Assembly (NCBI GenBank): GCA_040776985.1
Contig: JAXGZL010000002.1
Location: forward strand, 682,001-746,000
Direction of reading: 5' to 3'
Origin: UBA6115 sp040776985
GTDB lineage: Bacteria; Bacillota; Clostridia; Christensenellales; Aristaeellaceae
DNA: 64,000 nt
Shown: one piece after another, positions 23,801 to 32,993 of the stretch
Layout of the letters: every line of letters begins with the position of its first letter
How positions within the stretch are numbered: the stretch's first letter is position 1
Program-made: the position numbers and the translations under genes
Notes under the pieces: generated by a model
What the model was told of the DNA's origin: nothing
The model's input: only the letters and a program-made list of their open reading frames with translations
The model's database searches: none

Positions 23801-25196
23801 ATCCACCGCCCACGCCTATGTGGAAGAATTGTTTGGCAAGGGCCATGTCTTCAGGGCCGGCACCATTGGCACCCTGCAGGAAAAAACCGCTTTTGGCTTT
23901 GTGCTTAAATACCTGGAGGAAAGGGGAAAAACAGTTTCCAACGCTGAAAAACAGCGCCTGGCAAATGGCTGCATCGGGGTGAAGCGCTCCACGGGGCAGC
24001 ACCCTGGCGGCATGGTGATTTTGCCCATGGGCTATGAGATCGCCCAGTTTACCGCGGTGCAGTATCCCGCCAACGACGACACCAAGCCCATCACCACCCA
24101 CTTTGACTTCAGCTCCATGCACGACATCCTGGTCAAGGTGGACGTGCTGGGGCATGATGACCCCACCATGATTCGCATGATGGAGGGCCTGGCCGGGGTA
24201 AACTATCTGGACATCCCGCTGGATGACAAAAAGGTGCTGTCCCTGTTCACCTCCCCCGAAGCCCTGGGGCTGACCCAGGAGCAGTTGGGATGCACCACCG
24301 GCACCCTGGGCATCCCGGAATTTGGCACCGCCTTTGTGCGGGGGATTCTGGACGAGACCAAGCCCTCCAGCATTGCTGACCTGATCCGCATCTCCGGCCT
24401 TTCCCACGGCACCGATGTGTGGAGCGGCAACGCCAGGGATCTGGTCCTCAGCCAGACCGCCAGCCTCAAGGAGTGCATCTGCACCCGGGACGACATCATG
24501 CTGGCCCTGATGGACAAGGGCCTGCCCGCCAAGGCTGCCTTTGACATCATGGAAAATGTGCGCAAGGGCAGGGGGCTGAGCTCTGAGATGGAACAGATCA
24601 TGCGGGAGCATCAGGTGCAGGACTGGTTTATCGAAAGCTGCAAGAAAATCGCCTACATGTTCCCCAAGGGGCATGCGGTGGCCTATGTGACCATGGCGCT
24701 GCGGGTGGGCTGGTTCAAGGTGCACCATCCCATGGTGTACTATGCTGCCTATTTCTCCATCCGGGGCAAGGGCTTTAATGCCCTGACCATGGCCAAGCCA
24801 ACCGCCTTTATTTTAAACGAGCTTCAGATGCTCAAAGCCATGGAGCAGCGGGATCTGTCAGAAAAGAACAAGGATGAGATTGTGGTGCTGGAGCTGGCCT
24901 ATGAAATGAGTCTGCGCGGCTTCCAGTTTCTGCCGGTGGATTTGTACAAGAGCGACGCCACCCAATTCCTGATAGAGGAGAATGGCCTGCGCTGTCCCTT
25001 CACCTCCCTGCCCAACTTTGGCATCACCGCCGCCCAGAACCTGATGGCGGCCAGGGGTGAGGAGCCCTTTATCTCCGTTGAGGACCTGAAAACAAGGGCA
25101 CGGCTCAGCACCGCTGTCATCGGCATGCTGAAGGACTCCGGGGCGCTCAGCGGGCTCAGCGACACCAACCAGGTGGACTTTTTCTCATTGTTATAG
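20868..25196 (+). CDS. polC: DNA polymerase III alpha subunit, Gram-positive type PolC
   Basis: A 1442-residue replicative polymerase with built-in proofreading. Domain order: N-terminal domains (1-190), OB fold (about 200-330), a PHP domain starting at ELHAHTHMSSMDS and split by the DnaQ-like exonuclease DFETTGLNPHMDRIIEIGA (about residues 425-590), then the polymerase core with GSRGSVGSSFVA, a four-Cys zinc ribbon (CPVCR...CAACG, about 910-945) and the metal-binding PDIDLNF. The first two Cys of the ribbon and the exonuclease Asp/Glu residues are intact. The length is normal for PolC. It is the last core gene of the operon that begins at frr. Confidence 0.98.
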   Translation: MTRDDLFNVIFKQLPELKDKLQLQHIQYDEGRNRALFFFHADVLVEKASFDRIRKVLQGAFPKMKVSLRVVSPSLGEEFMADPAKYAPVFDHMLQKQLPGISPWVKDLKWVSENDALVLEVPDELGLEYMNNKQVQQKLAVMLYDVFQIKPPVHLRLVKDIEKRMQRMERLRAEEEARQQLTASMPEDPPPPKAREKKQNKKIMGSAIAAEPVPIEGLTEVSGKVTVAGKVIDVMTRPIQNAIATLLNFVLYDQTDSISCKVFLGTRSNGFRGDSFQDPERDKQRMIEVLDRVQIGCGLKVRGFCQMDSFDNALVIMAQDINAFELPRRQDLAQEKRVELHAHTHMSSMDSVVSSAELIKRAAEFGHPAIAITDEGVVQAFPEAFAAARKHKIKLIPGMVAMMVDDTGIIQSACDARLEEPIIVLDFETTGLNPHMDRIIEIGAVKLVDGQIVDSFSSLVNPGVPLSQEIVKITGITDAMLIDAPRADKALPELLKFMENYPLAAHNAKFDVAFLKAELTRLGHTFDSAQIDTMAFAQRLYPQMRSYRLSALCKFLGVQLRNAHRAVHDATATAQCLSRMLEDSREKGANNLNELNVCVTGYSRTTQFPVTLLAVSQEGLTNLNRLVSESHLNYFHHHPTIPRKLLESHREGLLLGSSCYKGELFQAVLERMPQADLEKITRFYDFIEVQPDQNSSLLTLRGQLQSLEDIRQVNKTLISLGEKLGIPVCATGDVRFLEPDDAIYRTIIKNSINSEARDSDHQPPLYFKTTEEMIEDFSWLGEEKAGEIVITNPRMIMERVGEITLYPRHPENKTTFAPVWETAPEDIQRMTEENAHALYGDELPTLIRERMDKELKAIIGYGYSTLYLIANKLVARSQEEGYMVGSRGSVGSSFVATMCGITEVNPLPPHYRCPVCRTVDFEVDRENHQVGKDLPDKNCAACGGALVKDGYDIPFEVFLGFKGDKVPDIDLNFCSEYQSTAHAYVEELFGKGHVFRAGTIGTLQEKTAFGFVLKYLEERGKTVSNAEKQRLANGCIGVKRSTGQHPGGMVILPMGYEIAQFTAVQYPANDDTKPITTHFDFSSMHDILVKVDVLGHDDPTMIRMMEGLAGVNYLDIPLDDKKVLSLFTSPEALGLTQEQLGCTTGTLGIPEFGTAFVRGILDETKPSSIADLIRISGLSHGTDVWSGNARDLVLSQTASLKECICTRDDIMLALMDKGLPAKAAFDIMENVRKGRGLSSEMEQIMREHQVQDWFIESCKKIAYMFPKGHAVAYVTMALRVGWFKVHHPMVYYAAYFSIRGKGFNALTMAKPTAFILNELQMLKAMEQRDLSEKNKDEIVVLELAYEMSLRGFQFLPVDLYKSDATQFLIEENGLRCPFTSLPNFGITAAQNLMAARGEEPFISVEDLKTRARLSTAVIGMLKDSGALSGLSDTNQVDFFSLL

Positions 25197-25205
25197 GAGG
25201 AATCC

Positions 25206-25865
25206 ATGATTAAGGCTGTGATTTTTGACCTGGACGGCGTGATCGTCTCCACTGATGAGTGCCATTTCAAGGCCTGGAAGGCCATGGCAGAGCAGGAGGG
25301 CATTCCCTTTACCCGGGATGACAACCACCGCCTGCGCGGGGTCAGCCGGATGGAAAGCCTGGGGATTGTGCTGGAAAAGGCTAACCGATCTTATAGCGAA
25401 TCAGAAAAAAAGCAGCTGGCGGAAATCAAGAACGCGCTGTATGTCAAGCTGATCATGGAAATACAGGCCTCAGACCTGCTTCCCGGCGCCAAAGAAACCG
25501 TGGACAGGCTGCGGGAAATGGGCATTAAAACCGCCATTGGCTCCTCCAGCAAAAACGCACCCCTGATTTTGGACAGGCTTGGCATCACCCAGGATTTTGA
25601 CGCCATTGCGGATGGCAACGGCATCAAAAACAGCAAGCCGGCGCCGGACGTGTTCCTGCTGGCTTCTGAGATGCTGAATATTGCGCCTGAATACTGCCTG
25701 GTGGTTGAGGACGCAAATGCCGGCATTGATGCTGCCATCAACGCCGGCATGATTTCCCTGGGGGTTGGCGCCGCCCAGCATTACGAAAAGGCCACTATCC
25801 GCGCCAATTCACTGGCAGATTTTGACCTGCCCGCCTGGCTGCAGGCATATAACCAGAAGCAATAA
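25206..25865 (+). CDS. pgmB: Beta-phosphoglucomutase (HAD superfamily)
   Basis: A 219-residue HAD phosphomutase interconverting beta-glucose 1-phosphate and 6-phosphate, used after phosphorolysis of maltose, trehalose or similar sugars. The nucleophile and acid/base Asp pair is in FDLDGVIVS; the beta-PGM specificity features HFKAWK and RGVSRMESL follow in the cap, then SSSKNAP (motif II), the motif III Lys in KNSKPAPDVF, and VVEDANAGIDAA (motif IV). AGGAGG precedes the ATG. It lies 9 nt after polC and may be read through from that operon. No sugar phosphorylase is near. Confidence 0.92.
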   Translation: MIKAVIFDLDGVIVSTDECHFKAWKAMAEQEGIPFTRDDNHRLRGVSRMESLGIVLEKANRSYSESEKKQLAEIKNALYVKLIMEIQASDLLPGAKETVDRLREMGIKTAIGSSSKNAPLILDRLGITQDFDAIADGNGIKNSKPAPDVFLLASEMLNIAPEYCLVVEDANAGIDAAINAGMISLGVGAAQHYEKATIRANSLADFDLPAWLQAYNQKQ

Positions 25866-25872
25866 TATTGGT

Positions 25873-26472
25873 TTACTGCTTGGCTGAACTCAGGTTCAGC
25901 TTGTTTTCCTTGCCGTCAAGCAGCCTTCTGATGTTGCTGCGGTGCTGATAAACCCCTAATAAAAGCAGGGCGATGGCCCATAAACCCACTGGCCAGAAAG
26001 GCCTGGTGAACACAGCCAGCACCGCTGTAACGATAAGAAAGGTGAGGCTGCCCAAAGACACATATCGGGTGAAGGCGATAACCAGAATGGCCACAGCGCC
26101 GCCAACAAGCGCCTGAATCGGGCAAATCCACAAAAACACCGCGATGGAGCAGGCAATGCCCTTGCCGCCTCTGAACTGATAGAAAGCAGGCCAGTTATGG
26201 CCCAGCACTGCCATCAGGCCCGCCAGCAAGGCGCCGTATTCGGATGCCAGCCAGCGTCCCAGAAGGATGGCCAGGCTGGCTTTCAGCAGATCCCCCCCAA
26301 AGGTCAAAAGGCCATATTTCCAGCCCATCACCCGGATCATGTTGGTGGTGCCGGTGCTTTTGCTGCCCTGGGTTCTGATATCTGTCCCGAACCGGTGGGA
26401 AATAATGATGCCGGGGGAGATGCTCCCCAACAGGTATGCCAGAACTGCCGCGATCAGATAGCGAAGGATCAT
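25873..26472 (-). CDS. plsY: Glycerol-3-phosphate acyltransferase PlsY
   Basis: A 199-residue membrane enzyme that acylates glycerol 3-phosphate with acyl-phosphate, the first step of phospholipid synthesis. Family marks are YLLGSISPG at the N-terminus, the SKSTGTTNMIRVMG motif and GHNWPAFYQFRGGKGIA, which holds the active-site His/Arg/Gly-Lys residues. Five hydrophobic helices are seen. Its ATG overlaps the der stop by 4 nt. Confidence 0.96.
   Translation of the reverse strand: MILRYLIAAVLAYLLGSISPGIIISHRFGTDIRTQGSKSTGTTNMIRVMGWKYGLLTFGGDLLKASLAILLGRWLASEYGALLAGLMAVLGHNWPAFYQFRGGKGIACSIAVFLWICPIQALVGGAVAILVIAFTRYVSLGSLTFLIVTAVLAVFTRPFWPVGLWAIALLLLGVYQHRSNIRRLLDGKENKLNLSSAKQ
25883..25905 (+). 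terminator. Probable rho-independent terminator of the polC-pgmB transcript, inside the 3' end of plsY
   Basis: GCTGAAC (25883-25889), loop TCAG, GTTCAGC (25894-25900), then TTGTTTTCC. The perfect 7-bp stem is followed by a T-rich tract on the plus strand. It overlaps the last codons of the convergent plsY. Confidence 0.5.
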
Positions 26473-27803
26473 CCCTTGTCACCATCCCTTTCACGCAAGA
26501 TGAAGCGCACAGGGGTTCCGGTAAAGTCAAAGGCCTGGCGCAGTTTGTTTTCCAGATAGCGCTCGTAGGCGAAGTGCATGAGCTTGGCATCGTTGACAAA
26601 GAACAGGAAGGTGGGGGGAAGGACATCCGGCTGGGTGGCGTAATAGATCTTCAATCGCCGCCCGCCTTCCATGGGGGGCTGCACCGCGATCTGGGCGTCC
26701 CCCAGCACATCGTTGAGCGCGCCCGTGGGGATGCGCCGTGTGGCCTGGGCATAAACCCGGCTGATCTCCTCCCACACCAACTGTACCCGTTTTCCGGTGA
26801 GGGCAGAGATAAAGAGCACGGGGGCGAAACTGACAAAGACCAGCTTCCCCAGCACCTCCTTCTGGAAGGCTTCCAGGGTGCCGGTTTCCTTGTCAATCAG
26901 GTCCCACTTGTTGATCGCAATCAGCAGCGCTTTTCCTTCATCCCGGATCATCCCCGCGATGCGCATGTCCTGCTCGGTCACCCCGTCCTGAGCGTCCAGG
27001 ATCAGCAGAGCCACATCGCTGCGCTTGATGGCAGCGATGCTTCGCAGCACGCTGTAGCGCTCGACGCTCTCGTCCTCAATCGCGCGCTTTCTTCTGATGC
27101 CTGCTGTATCGATGATATTGTACACCGTGCCATCAGGCGCTGTAAAACGGGTGTCAATGGCGTCCCGGGTGGTGCCGGGAATGTCGCTCACCATCACCCG
27201 CTCCTCGCCCAAAAGACGGTTGGTCAGGCTGCTTTTGCCCACATTGGGGCGGCCCACAATGGCCAGGTTGATCACCTTGTCTTCTGTTTCCAGGGCTTCC
27301 GCCGCATCAGGCAGCCTGCTCACGATTTCATCCAGCAGGTCACCCAGGCCCAGCATGTTGGTGCTGGAGATGCCGATGGCCTCTCCCAAGCCCAGGGCAT
27401 AGCCTTCATACAGGATGTCATTCAGCTTGTCATGGTCCAGCTTATTGGCCACCAGCAGCACAGGCTTCTGGGAACGGCGCAGAATATTGGCGATCTCCTG
27501 ATCCTGATGGGTGAGCCCGGTTCTGGCGTCAATGAAAAAGCAGATCAGGTCCGCTGTCTCAATGGCGATTTCCGCCTGCCTGCGCATCTGGGACAGCAGC
27601 ACATCCTCGCTCTGGGTGTCAATGCCGCCGGTATCAATCAGGGTGAACTCACGCCCGTTCCACAGGGTGTCCGCATAGATGCGGTCCCTGGTGACGCCGG
27701 GCACATCCTTCACTATGGCAATGCGCTGACCCGCGATCACATTAAAGAACGTGGATTTCCCCACATTGGGGCGGCCCACAATGGCCACCAAGGGTTTATA
27801 CAT
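26469..27803 (-). CDS. der: Ribosome-associated GTPase Der (EngA)
   Basis: A 444-residue GTPase with two tandem G domains used in 50S subunit assembly. G1 motifs GRPNVGKS occur at residues 10-17 and again near 178-185; NKLD and NKWD are the two G4 motifs. The C-terminal KH-like domain includes PMEGGRRLKIYYATQ. The length is standard. The start overlaps the upstream DUF512 gene by 8 nt and the stop overlaps plsY, so the three form one operon. Confidence 0.98.
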   Translation of the reverse strand: MYKPLVAIVGRPNVGKSTFFNVIAGQRIAIVKDVPGVTRDRIYADTLWNGREFTLIDTGGIDTQSEDVLLSQMRRQAEIAIETADLICFFIDARTGLTHQDQEIANILRRSQKPVLLVANKLDHDKLNDILYEGYALGLGEAIGISSTNMLGLGDLLDEIVSRLPDAAEALETEDKVINLAIVGRPNVGKSSLTNRLLGEERVMVSDIPGTTRDAIDTRFTAPDGTVYNIIDTAGIRRKRAIEDESVERYSVLRSIAAIKRSDVALLILDAQDGVTEQDMRIAGMIRDEGKALLIAINKWDLIDKETGTLEAFQKEVLGKLVFVSFAPVLFISALTGKRVQLVWEEISRVYAQATRRIPTGALNDVLGDAQIAVQPPMEGGRRLKIYYATQPDVLPPTFLFFVNDAKLMHFAYERYLENKLRQAFDFTGTPVRFILRERDGDKG

Positions 27804-29136
27804 AAGTCACCTCATCGTTGTAGTTGCTGGAAAGCACCTGTTTCATCGCCTGGTAAAAGGCCTCGCCCCGGTTCCTGAAAACGATCAGGGGCATGCCGAT
27901 CGCCTTTTGCGCCTGCTGCGGCGTCATATCGTCCAGAAACAGGGTGTTGTCGCTGTTGAGCATCTCATCCACCATCAACACCGCGTCCGCAGTGTAATCT
28001 TTTAGGCTTTCCACCAGATCCTGCCCGCAGATCAGCCCTGTCACCGTCACCGTTTCCCCAAAGAAGCGGTTGATGACTGGCAGCACCAGGGCATTGATCC
28101 CGCTGGGTGCGTATTCCTTGACCCATTTTCTCAGGTATGGCGCCACCGAGGTGCCGCAGGGGAGTAGAACTGTCTTTTTGGCGGATGCAATTGCTTCTTC
28201 CTGCGCGTCCTCATCATACGCCCTTTTCAGCCCCTCTTCAAACTGGGTCAGCATCCCGATGCCATTTTCTATCTGGGCAAAGTGCTCGTAATAGGCTGGT
28301 TCAGGCGGATCCATCCCCGCCAGGCTCAGCAGCTCATCCGCCGGGAAGACAAAGCGGGTGCCGGTATTCGCCAGCGCTTTCTGCTGATACTTTTCAGTCA
28401 ACTCAAGCACCTGTTCCGCATCCAGGCGCGTGAAGGCGCGGATGGGGGAGAGGCCTTCACGGTACCGGGTCAGCCCAACCGGCACCAGGGCCAGGGACAG
28501 GGCAGCCGGCTGCAGCGCCATTAAGTCCTGGATGGAATGCTCCAGCACCTGGCCATCATTGATGTCTGGGCAGATCACAATCTGACAGTGAAAATGCAGC
28601 CCTGCGTCTTTAAGCTGATGAAGCCTGTCCATCAGCAGCCCCGCGTGCTTATGCCGCAGCAGCTTCTGCCTTACCTCCTGATCAGTTGCCTGAACGGAAA
28701 TATACAGGGGAGAGGCGCGCCGTCTCAAGATGCGGTCAAACTCACGCTCGCCCACATTGGTCAGGGTGACGAAGTTGCCCGTCAAAAGGGACATCCGCCA
28801 GTCATCATCTTTCAGATACAGGGATTGTCTTAAACCTGGGGGCAGCTGATCCACAAAGCAGAAGAGGCAGTGATTTCCGCAGGTTTTGGGGTTACAAAAC
28901 AGGGAATCCTCAAACTGGATGCCCAGGGCCTGCCCGCTGGATTTGACAAAATCCACCTCCCGCTCAATGCCTTCCGTGTTTTTAACCTGCATACGCACAT
29001 ACCGGGTGGCGGTGAGGGCCTGATAGTCAATCTCATCCATCAAAGGCTCATCGTTGATGGACAACACCATATCCCCGGGGACCAGTCCCCGGCGATGCGC
29101 CAAACTGCCTTCCTTTACCTCTGAAATCCTGCGCAT
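27796..29136 (-). CDS. PDZ / radical-SAM-like / DUF512 protein
   Basis: A 446-residue cytosolic protein. The ATG at 29136 follows GGGAGGG with 5-nt spacing and lies downstream of a good promoter. Residues about 5-45 form a PDZ-like unit (RGLVPGDMVLSINDEPL). CGNHCLFCF (CxxxCxxC) resembles the radical-SAM cluster motif, followed by a barrel-like region with PDINDG. The C-terminal DUF512 domain includes LPCGTSVAP and LINRFFGETVTVTGL-type residues. This three-part family is widespread in Clostridia and Cyanobacteria, and its reaction is unknown to me. It heads the operon with der and plsY. Confidence 0.88.
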   Translation of the reverse strand: MRRISEVKEGSLAHRRGLVPGDMVLSINDEPLMDEIDYQALTATRYVRMQVKNTEGIEREVDFVKSSGQALGIQFEDSLFCNPKTCGNHCLFCFVDQLPPGLRQSLYLKDDDWRMSLLTGNFVTLTNVGEREFDRILRRRASPLYISVQATDQEVRQKLLRHKHAGLLMDRLHQLKDAGLHFHCQIVICPDINDGQVLEHSIQDLMALQPAALSLALVPVGLTRYREGLSPIRAFTRLDAEQVLELTEKYQQKALANTGTRFVFPADELLSLAGMDPPEPAYYEHFAQIENGIGMLTQFEEGLKRAYDEDAQEEAIASAKKTVLLPCGTSVAPYLRKWVKEYAPSGINALVLPVINRFFGETVTVTGLICGQDLVESLKDYTADAVLMVDEMLNSDNTLFLDDMTPQQAQKAIGMPLIVFRNRGEAFYQAMKQVLSSNYNDEVTYV

Positions 29137-29161
29137 TCCTGCCCTCCCATAATCGCCTGCA

Positions 29162-29190
29162 ATTATGCTGGATAGCGATTTGACTGTCAA
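29162..29190 (-). promoter_or_regulatory. Sigma-A promoter of the DUF512-der-plsY operon
   Basis: On the minus strand TTGACA (29185-29190) and CATAAT (29162-29167) are separated by 17 bp, about 20 nt upstream of the likely transcript start and 26 nt from the ATG at 29136. Confidence 0.8.
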
Positions 29191-29199
29191 GTAAATGCA

Positions 29200-29228
29200 T
29201 TGACGAACAAAGGAATCTGTGATATATT
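29200..29228 (+). promoter_or_regulatory. Sigma-A promoter of tRNA-Ser
   Basis: TTGACG (29200-29205) and TATATT (29223-29228) are separated by 17 bp and lie 22 nt before the mature tRNA. It diverges from the DUF512 promoter, with the two -35 boxes only 9 bp apart. Confidence 0.8.
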
Positions 29229-29250
29229 GACTCTCGCCGTGTAACGCCGT

Positions 29251-29341
29251 GGAGAGTTGGCTGAGTGGTCGAAGGCGCACGACTGGAAATCGTGTTTACG
29301 TTAATAGCGTAACTAGGGTTCGAATCCCTAACTCTCCGCCA
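29251..29341 (+). tRNA. tRNA-Ser (anticodon GGA)
   Basis: A 91-nt class II tRNA. The acceptor stem GGAGAGT pairs with ACTCTCC, the discriminator base is G, and CCA is encoded at 29339-29341. The anticodon stem-loop CACGA-CTGGAAA-TCGTG gives anticodon GGA at 29285-29287, reading UCC/UCU. The long variable arm (around TTTACGTTAATAGCGTAA) and the GGTTCGAATCC T-arm are serine features. It has its own promoter and terminator. Confidence 0.97.
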
Positions 29342-29352
29342 TCATGGCAGGC

Positions 29353-29387
29353 AGCAGGAACTGAGAGAAACGGTTCCTGTTGTTTTT
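29353..29387 (+). terminator. Rho-independent terminator of tRNA-Ser
   Basis: AGCAGGAAC (29353-29361) pairs with GTTCCTGTT (29373-29381) over 9 bp with one G-T pair, and GTTTTT follows. Confidence 0.8.
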
Positions 29388-29395
29388 GAAAATGC

Positions 29396-29424
29396 TTTAT
29401 TTTTACAGCAAAATTCGCTATAAT
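29396..29424 (+). promoter_or_regulatory. Probable promoter of ackA (strong -10, weak -35)
   Basis: A perfect TATAAT lies at 29419-29424. TTTATT at 29396-29401, 17 bp upstream, is a poor -35. The predicted start is about 24 nt before the ackA ATG. Confidence 0.5.
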
Positions 29425-29454
29425 ATGGGACATGAATATATTGGAGGGCAAGTC

Positions 29455-30654
29455 ATGAACATTCTGATTGTAAACGCGGGTTCCTCATCACTGAAATACC
29501 AGGTCATCAACATGGCGGACGAATCCACCCTGGCCAAGGGCCTGATTGAGCGCATTGGCATTCCTGGCAGCAAGCTGACCCAGACGGTGGGGGAGAGCAA
29601 GCATGTGGTTGAAACCCCCATGAAGGATCACATTGAAGCCAGTCAGCACATGATCAACGCCCTGACCGATCCGGTTCATGGCGCTGTGAAAAGCATGGAT
29701 GAGATCAGCGCTGTGGGGCATCGCGTGGTCCAGGGCGGCGAGACTTTCACCACATCCACCCTCATTGACGAAGAATGCCTGAACGCCATCAAGGCCAATG
29801 TCCCCCTGGCACCGCTGCATAACCCCGCCAACCTGATGGGGATCAAGGCCTGCCTGCAGGTGATGCCGGACAAGCCCATGGTGGCGGTGTTTGACACCTC
29901 CTTCCATCAGACCATGCCACCCCATGCCTACCTGTATGGCGTCCCCTACGAGTATTATGAGAAACTCCGCGTCCGCCGCTATGGCTTCCATGGCACCAGT
30001 CACCGCTATGTTTCCAAGCGCGGGGCAGCCTTCCTGGGCAAGGACGCCAAGGACCTGCGCATCATCACCTGCCACCTGGGCAATGGCTCCTCCATCTGCG
30101 CAGTGGATCACGGCAAAAGCGTGGACACCAGCATGGGCCTGACCCCGCTGGAAGGCGTTCTGATGGGCACCCGCAGCGGCACGGTGGACCCAGCGGCGCT
30201 GCAGTTCATCATGAACGCGGAAAACATCAACATTGATGAAATGCTGGATGTGCTGAACAAAAAGAGCGGGCTTCTGGGGGTCAGCGGGGTGAGCAGCGAC
30301 ATGCGGGACGTAGAAGCAGCCGCTGAAAAAGGCAACAAACAGGCCGAAACTGCGCTGAAAATGCTGTCCCGGGGCATCAAGAAGTATATCGCTGCCTACG
30401 CGGCCATCATGGGCGGCGTGGACCTGATTGTGTTCACCGCCGGCATCGGGGAAAACAGCCCTGAATTGCGGGAAATGGTGCTCTGCGACATGTCCTTCAT
30501 GGGCATTGAGCTGGATAAGGCCAAGAACAAGGTGCGGGGGAAGGAAACAGATATTTCCGCTGAAAGCAGCAGGGTAAAGCTGCTGATCATCCCCACCAAT
30601 GAGGAACTGGTCATTGCCAGGGACACAAAAGAACTGGTGGGCGGGAAGGCCTGA
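29455..30654 (+). CDS. ackA: Acetate kinase
   Basis: A 399-residue enzyme making ATP and acetate from acetyl phosphate and ADP. The ATG at 29455 follows GGAGGGC. Family motifs are NILIVNAGSSSLKYQV at the start, GHRVVQGGE, AVFDTSFH, the GFHGTSHRYVS phosphate loop, THLGNG-type CHLGNGSSICAV and FTAGIGENS. No phosphotransacetylase is adjacent; instead rnhA overlaps the stop by 1 nt. Confidence 0.98.
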   Translation: MNILIVNAGSSSLKYQVINMADESTLAKGLIERIGIPGSKLTQTVGESKHVVETPMKDHIEASQHMINALTDPVHGAVKSMDEISAVGHRVVQGGETFTTSTLIDEECLNAIKANVPLAPLHNPANLMGIKACLQVMPDKPMVAVFDTSFHQTMPPHAYLYGVPYEYYEKLRVRRYGFHGTSHRYVSKRGAAFLGKDAKDLRIITCHLGNGSSICAVDHGKSVDTSMGLTPLEGVLMGTRSGTVDPAALQFIMNAENINIDEMLDVLNKKSGLLGVSGVSSDMRDVEAAAEKGNKQAETALKMLSRGIKKYIAAYAAIMGGVDLIVFTAGIGENSPELREMVLCDMSFMGIELDKAKNKVRGKETDISAESSRVKLLIIPTNEELVIARDTKELVGGKA

Positions 30655-31160
30655 TGTCAGATCAGAATCAGCGCCGCTCCGTGGATATTTTCACGGACGG
30701 CGCGTGTTCCGGAAATCCAGGGCCGGGGGGATGGGCAGCCATCCTCAAGTATGGCCCCCACATCAAAGAGATCAGTGGGGGAATGCACCACACCACCAAC
30801 AACCGGATGGAGCTGTTTGCCGTCATCAGCGCGCTGGGCGCCCTGAAAGAGCCCTGCCAGGTGAAGGTGCATTCGGACTCCAGCTACGTGGTCAATGCTT
30901 TTAACAAGGGCTGGATCGACAGCTGGCAGAAGAACGGCTGGAAGACGGCCGACAAGAAGCCGGTGGAAAACCAGGACCTGTGGCGCCTGCTGCTGATCGC
31001 CATGCGTAAGCATGAGGTCAGCTTCCACAAAGTGCCGGGGCACGCGGACCATCCGGAGAACAACCGCTGCGATGAACTGGCAAAGCTGGAGGTGCAGCAG
31101 GTGATGAAGGCCTTCGGTCAGCAGGAGGAAGCGCCGGAAGAAGTCCAGGGGAAAGGATAA
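30654..31160 (+). CDS. rnhA: Ribonuclease HI
   Basis: A 168-residue RNase H type 1 that cuts RNA in RNA:DNA hybrids. The catalytic DEDD set is visible: Asp in IFTDGACSGNPGPGG, Glu in NNRMELFAV, Asp in VHSDSSYVV, and Asp in NRCDELAK, with His in KVPGHADHPEN. A basic protrusion (QKNGWKTADKKPVENQDLW) matches the E. coli type. The C-terminus has a short acidic tail. Its ATG overlaps the ackA stop. Confidence 0.97.
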   Translation: MSDQNQRRSVDIFTDGACSGNPGPGGWAAILKYGPHIKEISGGMHHTTNNRMELFAVISALGALKEPCQVKVHSDSSYVVNAFNKGWIDSWQKNGWKTADKKPVENQDLWRLLLIAMRKHEVSFHKVPGHADHPENNRCDELAKLEVQQVMKAFGQQEEAPEEVQGKG

Positions 31161-31189
31161 GCCCCTTTACAACTTAAGACCGAATATTT

Positions 31190-31227
31190 CAATCTATTCG
31201 CGAAAGGCATCTTTTGCGAATAGATTG
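31190..31227 (+). terminator. Long perfect inverted repeat downstream of rnhA, possible terminator
   Basis: CAATCTATTCGC (31190-31201) and GCGAATAGATTG (31216-31227) are perfectly complementary. Inside, AAAG and CTTT extend the stem across one G-T pair to leave a GCAT loop. The following TCTTTAT is only modestly T-rich, so it may be a terminator or another hairpin signal. Confidence 0.6.
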
Positions 31228-31624
31228 TCTTTATCAGGGAAGTAACCAAGGTTAATCAGCGTTGGGAAGACTCTGGTTTATAAAACTGACGGAATTGCTT
31301 CTCAAGGCGATTTATTTTTAAGTTACAGACTTCTGCTGTTCCTCTGATTCATTTTTCTTTCATCATGTTTTCACAGCGTCGATTCTAAGGCGTTTTATTG
31401 AATCTTACATCACTATCTTCCTGATCGCTCCTCTTAATAATCCTCAATCCCATTTCTTAAAAGATAGTTCACCCTGCAGCCATGTCCCGTTTGTTTCCTT
31501 CCTTACATCTGCATTATCACAGTTGAAAGAGGACCTTTTCCTCTTTTACATCATCCTGCTGTCTGATATGGCTGTGGAATGATACCATCCATCTATTCGT
31601 TAAATCTCATCCATTGTCCCACGC
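31228..31624. other. Gene-free AT-rich stretch, pyrimidine-rich on the plus strand
   Basis: About 400 bp without a credible reading frame, clearly more AT-rich than the rest of the window and rich in C/T on the plus strand (A/G on the minus). It contains one small inverted repeat, AAAGAGG at 31526-31532 and CCTCTTT at 31540-31546. I see no tRNA, riboswitch or known small RNA in it. It may be a decayed gene region or an unrecognised RNA. Confidence 0.5.
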
Positions 31625-31649
31625 AAAAACCCGGCGATTGCTCACCGGG
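31625..31649 (-). terminator. Rho-independent terminator of tuf
   Basis: On the minus strand CCCGG (31645-31649) pairs with CCGGG (31630-31634) and is followed by TTTTTG. It lies 25 nt after the tuf stop. Confidence 0.8.
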
Positions 31650-31673
31650 CTGAATGGCTTACTTGAGGTGCGA

Positions 31674-32888
<1,215 letters not shown>

Positions 32889-32930
32889 GGGTTTCGCTTC
32901 TCCTCCTGATTTTGCGTGTAGTACCGGACA

Positions 32931-32964
32931 GACGCCGGTCTGGGCTTGCCGGTTAGCCGGCGTC
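32931..32964 (-). repeat. Inverted repeat in the tRNA-Gly to tuf leader
   Basis: GACGCCGG (32931-32938) and CCGGCGTC (32957-32964) are perfect complements with an 18-nt loop that itself holds GCCGGTTAGCCGG. There is no T-run, so it is more likely a processing or leader structure than a terminator. Confidence 0.55.
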
Positions 32965-32993
32965 CTGCCATTGCGGTTTCCGCAGTGGTCTCA

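Noticed and set aside
22830..24728. A 632-codon minus-strand frame inside polC
   Set aside because: It is a shadow of the polymerase; no domain is recognisable and the plus-strand product is complete.
26436..27878. A 480-codon plus-strand frame over der
   Set aside because: It is antisense to an intact Der with both GTPase domains; the His/Asp/Gly-rich composition is non-protein-like.
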